From contig JQNW01000006.1 of the NCBI GenBank assembly GCA_000761475.1, positions 1-64,000 of the forward strand: a stretch of DNA of 64,000 nucleotides, written 5' to 3'. Shown in pieces: positions 53,864-64,000 of the stretch (its first letter is position 1; every line of letters starts with the position of its first letter). A program made the position numbers and the translations under genes. The notes beneath the pieces were generated by a model. It ran no database searches, was not told the origin of the DNA, and worked only from the letters and a program-made list of their open reading frames with translations. The DNA comes from Chromohalobacter israelensis (GTDB lineage Bacteria > Pseudomonadota > Gammaproteobacteria > Pseudomonadales > Halomonadaceae).

Positions 53864-54757
53864 ATGAATAACGTCGCGGATCGGCCGCTGGCCGGCATCG
53901 TGCTTCGGCTGCTGTCGGGCATTCTCTTCACCGGGATGATGGTGTGCGTCAAGGCGGTGAGCACGCAGGTGCCGCTGGGTCAGATCGTGTTCTTCCGTTC
54001 GGCCTTCGCGCTGCTGCCGATCGTGATCTTCATGACCTGGCGGCGTGAATTTCCCCGGGCGCTGGCGACGCGCAAGCCGTTGGGGCACCTGGTGCGCTCG
54101 GGCCTGGGGGCGGCGGCGATGTTCGCCTCCTTCGCGGCGGTGGCGCGGCTGCCGGTGGCCGAGGCGACACTGCTGGCGCAGCTGTCGCCGGTGGCCATGG
54201 CGGTGGGCGGCGTGCTGCTGCTTGGCGAGCGCTTCACTCTCCACCGGGCGGCAGCCTTCGCGCTGGTGCTGGCGGGTGTGGCGGCGCTGGTGGTGCCCGA
54301 CCTGGGCGAGTCCCGGGGACAGGTGCTGGGTTACGGCCTGGGCGTGCTGGCCGCGCTGCTGACGGCGGGCGCACTGGTGACGGTGCGGCGTATCTCGCGT
54401 ACCGAGACGGCCGCTTCGATTGCCTTCTACTTCGTGCTGGTCACGGCGCTGGCGGGGCTCGCCACGTTGCCGCTTGGCTGGGTGGCGGTCTCGGGGCCGA
54501 CGCTGGCCCTGCTGGTGCTGGCGGGGTTGTTCGGCGGCGCCGCGCATATCTGCATGACCCTGGCGCTACGCTACGCCGAGGTCTCGCGCCTGGCGCCCTT
54601 CGAGTACGTGGCGCTGATCTGGCCGGTGCTGGCCGATCTGCTGATCTTCGGGCTGCCGCTCTCCGGCGGCTTCCTGGTGGCCCTGCCGCTGGTGCTGGGC
54701 GGGGCGGCCCTTGCGGCGCTGGAAGGGCGGCGTCTCAGACGGCCTCTTCGACAATGA
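53864..54757 (+). CDS. EamA/DMT-superfamily membrane transporter
   Basis: 297-residue inner-membrane protein with ten helices in two EamA repeats (about 10-140 and 150-290). It starts at the ATG at 53864 (MNNVADRPLAGI) behind CAAGGAC. Each repeat ends with the family pattern, e.g. RLPVAEATLLAQLSPVAMAVGGVLLLGERF and RYAEVSRLAPFEYVALIWPVLADLLIFG. Likely an exporter of metabolites; the substrate is unknown. Its 3' end overlaps the convergent ATPase gene by 23 bp. Confidence 0.9.
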   Translation: MNNVADRPLAGIVLRLLSGILFTGMMVCVKAVSTQVPLGQIVFFRSAFALLPIVIFMTWRREFPRALATRKPLGHLVRSGLGAAAMFASFAAVARLPVAEATLLAQLSPVAMAVGGVLLLGERFTLHRAAAFALVLAGVAALVVPDLGESRGQVLGYGLGVLAALLTAGALVTVRRISRTETAASIAFYFVLVTALAGLATLPLGWVAVSGPTLALLVLAGLFGGAAHICMTLALRYAEVSRLAPFEYVALIWPVLADLLIFGLPLSGGFLVALPLVLGGAALAALEGRRLRRPLRQ

Positions 54758-55484
54758 GCTGCGGCCGTCCCTTCGAGCAGCGCTCGATGCGTGCGGTGAC
54801 ATGATAGACGCGATACAGCAGCTCGGGGGTGACCACCTCCTCGGTCGGACCGCAGTTCACCAGCGTCCCGTTCTGCAGTACCAGTGCCTGGTCGGTGAAG
54901 CGCAGCGCGTGGCCCAGGTCATGCAGTGCGGCAATCACCAGCATGCCCCTTTCCTTGGCCAGTCGGCGCAGGATCGACAGCAGCTGGATCTGCCGATGCA
55001 GGTCCAGCGCCGAGGTCGGCTCGTCGAGCAGCAGCACCTCAGGGTTCTGCACCAGCGCCTGGGCCGCGCCCACCATCTGCCGCTGGCCGCCGCTCAGGTC
55101 GCCGATGTCGCGCTCGCCGAGCGCGACAATGCCCAGCTCGTCCAGGGCGCGATCCACCTCGGCCAGATCCTCGGGCTTCACGTTCAGGCGCCGGCCCTGC
55201 ATGCGTGCCAGCAACACCGACTCGTAGACCGTCAATACTGCGTTGACGCCGGTTTCCTGGGGCATGTAGGCCACGGGACGCTCGCTGGTGGCGCCCTCGA
55301 GACATACCGTGCCGCCGCCGTCGAGCAGCCCGAAGATGCGCCGGAAGAGGGTCGACTTGCCCGCGGCATTGGGGCCGAGCACGGCTACCACCTGGCCGCC
55401 CTCGAGAGGCGGCGTGGTGATCTCCGAGAGGATGCGGCGGCGGCCGTAACTGGCCGAGAGTCCGTCGAGCGTGAGCGTTACCAT
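54735..55484 (-). CDS. Iron-siderophore/cobalamin-type ABC transporter ATP-binding protein
   Basis: 249-residue ATPase of the FecE/BtuD group from the ATG at 55484 (MVTLTLDGLSASYG). Walker A GPNAAGKST, signature LSGGQRQMV, Walker B VLLLDEPTSALD and switch His in ALHDLGHALRF. It powers the permease encoded just upstream, whose end it overlaps by 7 bp. The reading frame is open further upstream, but that part overlaps the permease in another frame and is not coding. Confidence 0.93.
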   Translation of the reverse strand: MVTLTLDGLSASYGRRRILSEITTPPLEGGQVVAVLGPNAAGKSTLFRRIFGLLDGGGTVCLEGATSERPVAYMPQETGVNAVLTVYESVLLARMQGRRLNVKPEDLAEVDRALDELGIVALGERDIGDLSGGQRQMVGAAQALVQNPEVLLLDEPTSALDLHRQIQLLSILRRLAKERGMLVIAALHDLGHALRFTDQALVLQNGTLVNCGPTEEVVTPELLYRVYHVTARIERCSKGRPQLIVEEAV

Positions 55485-56569
55485 GAGGCCTTCTTGTTGC
55501 TGAGGACGAGGAACAGGAAGAAAGGAATGCCGACCAGCGAGGTGATGATGCCGATGGGGATGACGGTGCCCGGGATCAGCACCTTCGACAGCACCGAGCC
55601 GATGGACAGGATCAACGCGCCGCACAGTGCCGAGCCGGGCAGGAAGAAGCGCTGATCCTCGCCCAGCAGCAGGCGGGCGATATGCGGCCCGACCAGGCCG
55701 ATGAAGCCGATGGTGCCGACGAAGGCCACGGCGATGGCGGCCAGCAGCGAGACGAGTACCAGCACTTCCAGGCGCAGCGCGCGGGGCTTGACGCCCAGGC
55801 TCTCGGCCTTGGCATCGCCGAGGCGCATGGCGGTCAGCGCCCAGCCGTGGCGAGCCAGTAGCGGCATGACCGTGGCCAGCACGCCCAGCGCGATCCAAAG
55901 CTTGGGCCAGGTGGCCTTGGTCAGGCTGCCCATGGTCCAGAACACCACTGCGGAGACGGCCTGCTGGCTGGCGAAGAACTGGATCAGCGCCATCAGCGAG
56001 TTGAAGATGAAGACCATGGCGATCCCCAGCAGCACGATGGTCTCGATGGTCACCCCGCGCCGCATGCTCAGCGCATGGATCGCGAAGGCGGTCAGCATGG
56101 CCATGACGAAGGCGTTGATCGGGATCACGTAGTCGACCGCGGCAGGTACGATGACCACGCCGAAGGCCAGCGCCAGGGCAGCGCCGAAACTGGCGCCGGC
56201 GGAGATCCCCAGGGTGAAGGGGCTGGCCAGGGGGTTGCTGAGGATGGTCTGCATCTGGGCGCCGGCCACCGACAGGCTGGCCCCGACCACCAGCGCCATC
56301 AGTGCCACCGGCATGCGAATTTCCCAAAGGATGACGCGGGCCTGCAGGCTCACGTCATCCGGGGAGAAGAGCGCGGCGAGCACTTCGCCCAGGCTGAAAC
56401 GGGCCGGGCCCAGGGCCAGATCGACGCACAGGCTGAGGAACAGGGCCAGCGCCAGGGCGGCGAGGATCAGCTGGCGGCGCAGTACCAGGGTGCGATAGAA
56501 GGTGCGTCCTTCCTCGGGGGCAGACTGTTCGGACGGCAGGATATCGGCGCCGGTGTGCATGTCAGTCAC
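55478..56569 (-). CDS. FecCD-family ABC transporter permease
   Basis: 363-residue permease with about ten helices, typical of iron-siderophore, haem or cobalamin import. Family motifs: LALGPARFSLGEVLAALF near the N terminus, RMPVALMALVVGASLSVAGAQMQ, NPLASPFTLGISAGASFGAAL, and GTIGFIGLVGPHIARLLLG. It overlaps the binding-protein gene by 8 bp and the ATPase gene by 7 bp, so the three genes form one operon. Confidence 0.94.
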   Translation of the reverse strand: MTDMHTGADILPSEQSAPEEGRTFYRTLVLRRQLILAALALALFLSLCVDLALGPARFSLGEVLAALFSPDDVSLQARVILWEIRMPVALMALVVGASLSVAGAQMQTILSNPLASPFTLGISAGASFGAALALAFGVVIVPAAVDYVIPINAFVMAMLTAFAIHALSMRRGVTIETIVLLGIAMVFIFNSLMALIQFFASQQAVSAVVFWTMGSLTKATWPKLWIALGVLATVMPLLARHGWALTAMRLGDAKAESLGVKPRALRLEVLVLVSLLAAIAVAFVGTIGFIGLVGPHIARLLLGEDQRFFLPGSALCGALILSIGSVLSKVLIPGTVIPIGIITSLVGIPFFLFLVLSNKKASW

Positions 56570-57689
56570 CCTTCAGCGAGACCCAGTAGCCCGGCACGTA
56601 GTCCACCGGCAGGAAGCGTTCGTGCAGCTCCCGCAGCGTCGCCTCGGGGTCGAGGTCGGCGAACAGCTCGGGATGGAACCACTTGGCCAGCCGCTGCACG
56701 GCGACGAAGTAGTAGGGGCTGTTGTAGAACTGGTGCCAGATGGCGTGAAAATTGTCGGTCTGCACGGCGTCGATGCCGGCCATGGCGGTGCGCTCGGTGA
56801 GCCCTTCGAGCTTGGTCCGCGCGGCCGCCAGGTCGGCGCCGGGGCCCACGCCCACCCAGTCGCCGCCGGGCACGTAGGCGTCCCAGTGCCCGCCGGTCAC
56901 GACCACCTGCTGCGGGTCGGCGGCGATGATTTGCTCCGGGTTCAGCCGGCCGAAGGTGTTGGGAATGATGCCGTCGGCGATGTTGGTCCCCCCGGCGAGC
57001 TCGACGTATTTACCGAAGTTGCCCGGGCCGAAACTCATGCAGCAGTCGTCGGTATAGCCGCCGGCACGGTCGATGAAGACCCGGGGACGCTGGGGGTCGG
57101 CAGTTTCGATGGTCTCGGTGACGCGCGCCATCTGGGCCTGTGAATAGTCGATGAAGGCCTCGGCCCTTTCTTCCTCGCCGAGTAGCCGGCCGATCAGTCG
57201 CATGGAAGGCGTCGTGTGTTCGAGCGGCGCCTCGCGGAAATCCACGTAGACGATCGGGATGCCCAGTTCGGCCAATTTGTCGTCGTAGGCGGCGTCCTCG
57301 GTGGCGGCCTTGGCCTCCAGGTTCATCAGCACTACGTCGGGCTGTAGCGCAGCAGCCTGCTCTACATCGAAGGTGCCGTCCTTGAAGCCGCCGAAGGTGG
57401 GGATCTGCTTCATCTCGGGAAACTTGGCGGCATAGGCGGCGTAGTTGTCCGGATCGGCCTGCGAGAAGTCCTCACGCCAGCCCACCACGTGCTCGAAGGG
57501 GGTCTCCGGCTGCAGCGCGCCGAGCAGATAGATCTGGCGCCCCTCACCTAGAATCAGGCGATCCACGGGAGCGTCGACGGTGACCTGGCGGCCGGCGACG
57601 TCAGTGACGGTGATCTCTTCGGCCAGCGCGGTCGTGGCAGCGAGGGTGAGGACTGCGCCGGCGGCGGCTTTGAATAGTGAGGTGGGCAT
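56562..57689 (-). CDS. ABC transporter substrate-binding protein (iron-siderophore/cobalamin type)
   Basis: 375-residue periplasmic binding protein of the two-lobe, helix-linked type (BtuF/FecB-like). Signal peptide 1-23 (ending ALAE or TALA). The N lobe has EITVTDVAGRQVTVDAPVDRLIL and LQPDVVLMNLEA; the C lobe has GGTNIADGIIPNTFGRLNPEQIIAADPQQVVVT, including the conserved Glu that docks to the permease. The ligand (ferric chelate, haem or cobalamin) cannot be decided. First gene of the operon; no good Shine-Dalgarno is visible before the ATG. Confidence 0.9.
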   Translation of the reverse strand: MPTSLFKAAAGAVLTLAATTALAEEITVTDVAGRQVTVDAPVDRLILGEGRQIYLLGALQPETPFEHVVGWREDFSQADPDNYAAYAAKFPEMKQIPTFGGFKDGTFDVEQAAALQPDVVLMNLEAKAATEDAAYDDKLAELGIPIVYVDFREAPLEHTTPSMRLIGRLLGEEERAEAFIDYSQAQMARVTETIETADPQRPRVFIDRAGGYTDDCCMSFGPGNFGKYVELAGGTNIADGIIPNTFGRLNPEQIIAADPQQVVVTGGHWDAYVPGGDWVGVGPGADLAAARTKLEGLTERTAMAGIDAVQTDNFHAIWHQFYNSPYYFVAVQRLAKWFHPELFADLDPEATLRELHERFLPVDYVPGYWVSLKGD

Positions 57690-57912
57690 GAGCGGTGTCG
57701 GGCTGGTTATCTGATTTGGAGACGATGAGAGATACTAATCGATAGCACCTCTTTTTGCGACTCATTGTTGTTCGCATTTGGCTGTCAGTATGCCTGCAGC
57801 GCCGGGGCGCGTCGAGCCGCGGGCGATGGAGCGCGCCGTGCCGTGACCGATCCTCCGAGGGCTTGGAGTCCCGTGCTGACGAACGGGGCGTTGCCGGTGG
57901 GCGGCGGGGGCG

Positions 57913-57929
57913 CATGCCATAATGGCATG
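57913..57929. promoter_or_regulatory. Perfect palindrome CATGCCATAATGGCATG before the DUF2218 gene
   Basis: 8-1-8 inverted repeat centred at 57921, 34 bp upstream of the DUF2218 start codon. Its middle contains CATAAT, a 5-of-6 match to a -10 box, so a dimeric repressor binding here would block a promoter. No matching -35 box at 16-18 bp is convincing. It does not match the Fur consensus. Confidence 0.6.
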
Positions 57930-57962
57930 TCCATTGGGCGGCTATCCCGCTAGGAGGTGTTC

Positions 57963-58253
57963 ATGCCTGTTTCCCACGCCGTCGTGCCGACGGCATCCGG
58001 TTCGCGGTATATCAATCGTCTGTGCAAGCACTGGCAACACAAGTTGAATGTCGCTCATGACGAGCACCAGGGGCGTGTCGAGTTCGACACCGGTGTATGC
58101 CGGCTGCGTGCCGAGCCCGATGCACTGCACCTGTCCCTGGAGGCGGTCGATGCCGAGGCCCGGGAGCACCTCGAGCACGTGGTGGCCGTGCATCTGGTGC
58201 GCATGGCCAGCCGCGAGGACGTGGACGTGGCCTGGCGGCGCGATGACGCCTGA
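57963..58253 (+). CDS. DUF2218 domain protein
   Basis: 96-residue cytoplasmic protein from the ATG at 57963, chosen because TAGGAGG lies 6-7 nt upstream. The family core is visible: SGSRYINRLCKHWQHKLNVAHDEHQGRVEF, then LSLEAVDAEAREHLEHVVAVHLVRMASRE. Function is unknown; His and Cys residues could bind metal, but no defined site is known. It is divergent from the iron/cobalamin-type importer across 273 bp, which suggests shared control (inference). Confidence 0.82.
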   Translation: MPVSHAVVPTASGSRYINRLCKHWQHKLNVAHDEHQGRVEFDTGVCRLRAEPDALHLSLEAVDAEAREHLEHVVAVHLVRMASREDVDVAWRRDDA

Positions 58254-58285
58254 GCGGCACAGCGCGGTGCGGGGCATCGGTGATG

Positions 58286-58315
58286 TGACGAGAGCGAGAG
58301 GCGATTTGGTATACT
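58286..58315 (+). promoter_or_regulatory. Extended -10 promoter of dapB
   Basis: TGGTATACT (58307-58315) is an extended -10 element, about 40 bp before dapB. A poor -35 (GTGACG around 58285-58290) is compatible with an extended -10 promoter. Confidence 0.6.
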
Positions 58316-58338
58316 CTCCGGCATTCATCGACACGTAA

Positions 58339-59163
<825 letters not shown>

Positions 59164-59249
59164 CCTATCGCGCGCAATTCGCGTATCATCGAGTCAATTT
59201 GGCCTAGTGAATGCATGGACGGCCACAGGGATTCCGAGCGAAAGACAAC

Positions 59250-59295
59250 AAGCGGGATGAAACCGGACTTCTTTCAGGTTTCGTCCCGCTTTTTT
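59250..59295 (+). terminator. Terminator between dapB and carA (possible carA attenuator)
   Basis: AAGCGGGATGAAACC (59250-59264) pairs with GGTTTCGTCCCGCTT (59277-59291), with one G-U pair, followed by six T. It ends dapB transcription. Because it lies 140 bp before carA, it would act as an attenuator if a carA promoter exists upstream of it; no such promoter was recognised. Confidence 0.88.
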
Positions 59296-59419
59296 ACGAC
59301 CCGCGTGTCGCTTGCGAGATGCGAGGGCATCCGCAAGGGCCGCATGTCGAGACTCTCAGTGCTCCTTGAATTCGAGGGGTCGGTTGCGGCCGGCCCCGGC
59401 CCAGACTCGCGCATGACAA

Positions 59420-59437
59420 GGGGAGGACGTTGCGTTG
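59420..59437 (+). promoter_or_regulatory. Ribosome binding site and TTG start of carA
   Basis: GGGGAGG (59420-59426) is 8 nt before TTG at 59435. The codons after TTG (Ile-Arg-Pro-Ala-Ile-Leu) align with the start of E. coli CarA, which also uses UUG. No ATG is available near the conserved N terminus. Confidence 0.85.
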
Positions 59438-60580
59438 ATCAGACCCGCGATATTGGCCTTGGAAGACGGCAGCGTATTTCATGGCAGTGCCATCGGAGCC
59501 GATGGGCAGACCAGTGGTGAGGTGGTCTTCAATACGGCCATGACTGGCTATCAAGAAATTCTCACCGACCCCTCCTACACGCGACAGATCGTCACCCTCA
59601 CGTATCCGCATATCGGCAATACCGGCATCAATGCCGAGGACATCGAGTCCGCCGCCATCGCCGCGGCCGGCCTGGTGATTCGCGACTTGCCGCTCGTCGC
59701 CAGCAACTTCCGCAGCGAAGAAAGCCTGGATGCGTACCTCAAGCGCAACGGCGTGCTGGGCATCGCCGATATCGATACGCGGCGACTGACCCGGGTGCTG
59801 CGCGACAAGGGGGCGCAGAACGGAGCGATTCTGGCGGGGGCCGATGCCGAAGGCGACGACGCCGTGGAGCGCGCGCTGGCGGCGGCACGCGCCTTCCCGG
59901 GCCTCAAGGGCATGGACCTCGCCCAGGAGGTGAGCTGCCGCGAAACCTATGAATGGAGCGAGGGCGAGTGGTCGCTGGGCAGCGGTTACGCCGATGCCTC
60001 GCAGGGCGAGCGTCCTTATCACGTGGTGGCGTACGATTACGGCGCGAAGTTCAACATCCTGCGCATGCTGGCCTCGCGCGGCTGTCGCTTGACGGTGGTG
60101 CCGGCACGCACCCCGGCCGCCGAGGTGCTGGCGATGCAGCCGGATGGCGTCTTCCTGGCCAATGGGCCGGGCGATCCCGAACCCTGCGATTACGCCATCG
60201 AGGCGATCCGCGAGGTCATCGCCGCCGATGTGCCGCTATTCGGCATCTGCCTGGGCCATCAACTGCTGGGACTGGCCTCCGGTGCACGCACGGTGAAGAT
60301 GAACAATGGCCATCACGGCGCCAATCACCCGGTCGAGGACCTCGACAGCGGCCGCGTGATGATCACCAGTCAGAACCATGGCTTCGCGGTCGACGAGGCG
60401 AGCCTGCCGGCCAACGTGCGGGCCACGCACCGCTCGCTGTTCGATGGCACCTTGCAAGGCATCGAGCGCACCGACTGCCCGGCGTTCAGCTTTCAGGGGC
60501 ATCCCGAGGCCAGCCCTGGTCCGCGTGATGTCGCGCCGCTGTTCGACCGCTTCATCGCGCTGATGCAAGCCCGTCGTTGA
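59435..60580 (+). CDS. carA: Carbamoyl-phosphate synthase small (glutaminase) subunit
   Basis: Hydrolyses glutamine and passes ammonia to CarB, for arginine and pyrimidine synthesis. 381 residues, TTG start. N-terminal domain includes [13 protein letters not shown] and [13 protein letters not shown]; the class I glutaminase domain has the nucleophile Cys272 in FGICLGHQ and the His/Glu region [11 protein letters not shown]. It precedes carB by 72 bp. ArgH and other arginine genes elsewhere share its product. Confidence 0.97.
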   Translation: MIRPAILALEDGSVFHGSAIGADGQTSGEVVFNTAMTGYQEILTDPSYTRQIVTLTYPHIGNTGINAEDIESAAIAAAGLVIRDLPLVASNFRSEESLDAYLKRNGVLGIADIDTRRLTRVLRDKGAQNGAILAGADAEGDDAVERALAAARAFPGLKGMDLAQEVSCRETYEWSEGEWSLGSGYADASQGERPYHVVAYDYGAKFNILRMLASRGCRLTVVPARTPAAEVLAMQPDGVFLANGPGDPEPCDYAIEAIREVIAADVPLFGICLGHQLLGLASGARTVKMNNGHHGANHPVEDLDSGRVMITSQNHGFAVDEASLPANVRATHRSLFDGTLQGIERTDCPAFSFQGHPEASPGPRDVAPLFDRFIALMQARR

Positions 60581-60652
60581 GCCACCGCCGCCTCCGCGAG
60601 AGGCGGCGCACCGTCGTACCGTCGTTTGTCACCTAGTCTAGCGGGAATCGTC

Positions 60653-63879
<3,227 letters not shown>

Positions 63880-63883
<4 letters not shown>

Positions 63884-64000
63884 ACAAGGTCCCGATGACC
63901 GTCGCAGGTGAGCAGAAACTGCGTGAAGAGCTCGAGCAGCTCAAAGGCGAGGAGCGTCCTCGGGTGATCAATGCGATTGCCGAAGCGCGTGAGCACGGCG
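63880..64000 (+). CDS. greA: Transcription elongation factor GreA (partial, first 40 residues)
   Basis: Rescues backtracked RNA polymerase by stimulating transcript cleavage. The ATG at 63880 overlaps the carB stop and follows AGGAGC. The visible start [18 protein letters not shown] and [16 protein letters not shown] matches the GreA coiled-coil N terminus. The acidic tip (Asp/Glu) and C-terminal domain are beyond the window. The order carA-carB-greA is common in gammaproteobacteria. Confidence 0.93.

Noticed and set aside
57690-57790. Fur box upstream of the iron-type binding protein
   Set aside because: AT-rich stretches such as GATACTAATCGATAG were compared with the 19-bp Fur consensus; only about half the positions match, too few to call.

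Overview
The window is GC-rich, gene-dense chromosomal DNA of a gammaproteobacterium. It most likely comes from the halophilic Halomonadaceae (Chromohalobacter/Halomonas type). The reasons are acidic proteins, TRAP and glycine-betaine uptake genes, a fused NuoCD in a complete 13-gene nuo operon, the gene order lptM-lysA-dapF-DUF484-xerC, hemCDXY, smpB next to ssrA, and a tmRNA tag that reads ANDDNYAQGALAA. The genus is an inference from these traits, not a database match.

Layout. 1-1044: 5' half of a group II intron (minus strand) carrying a reverse transcriptase, inserted just behind the terminator of an FKBP-type isomerase gene (1087-1806). 1953-5083: a TRAP transporter split into dctP (+) and dctQM (-) that converge on one bidirectional terminator. 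5297-10213: a DUF2390/TIGR02444 protein, an ABC-F ATPase, D-aminoacyl-tRNA deacylase, a tandem universal stress protein and thiD. 10529-25758: promoter and nuoA-N for respiratory complex I. 25771-28850: an EEP-fold hydrolase, dsbA, the ribosome-assembly GTPase engB and a YigB-type phosphatase. 28875-34304: xerC, DUF484, dapF, lysA, lptM and argH, all minus strand and tightly packed. 34488-39066: the haem operon hemC-hemD-hemX-hemY. 39265-44893: a purine-type NCS2 permease, a large MscS-family channel, two tiny zinc-ribbon proteins and an orphan betaine-binding protein. 44973-47750: ssrA and smpB (trans-translation), ratA/ratB, bamE and fur. 47881-53678: recN with a LexA box, then grpE, dnaK and dnaJ with two recognisable sigma-32 promoters. 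53864-58253: a DMT exporter, a three-gene iron/cobalamin-type ABC importer and a divergent DUF2218 gene with a perfect palindrome in its promoter region. 58354-64000: dapB, carA (TTG start), carB and the first 40 codons of greA.

Functionally this is mostly core chromosome: respiration, lysine/arginine/pyrimidine precursors, tetrapyrroles, chaperones, ribosome rescue, SOS repair and envelope assembly. Halophile transport genes are interspersed. The only clear mobile element is the group II intron. I found no CRISPR array, prophage, toxin-antitoxin pair, tRNA or rRNA gene, and no convincing new multi-gene system. The most interesting points are the intron target site with a matching EBS1/IBS1 pair, the twin zinc-ribbon microproteins, the palindrome before the DUF2218 gene, the orphan betaine-binding protein, and the stacked SOS and heat-shock control elements between recN and dnaK.
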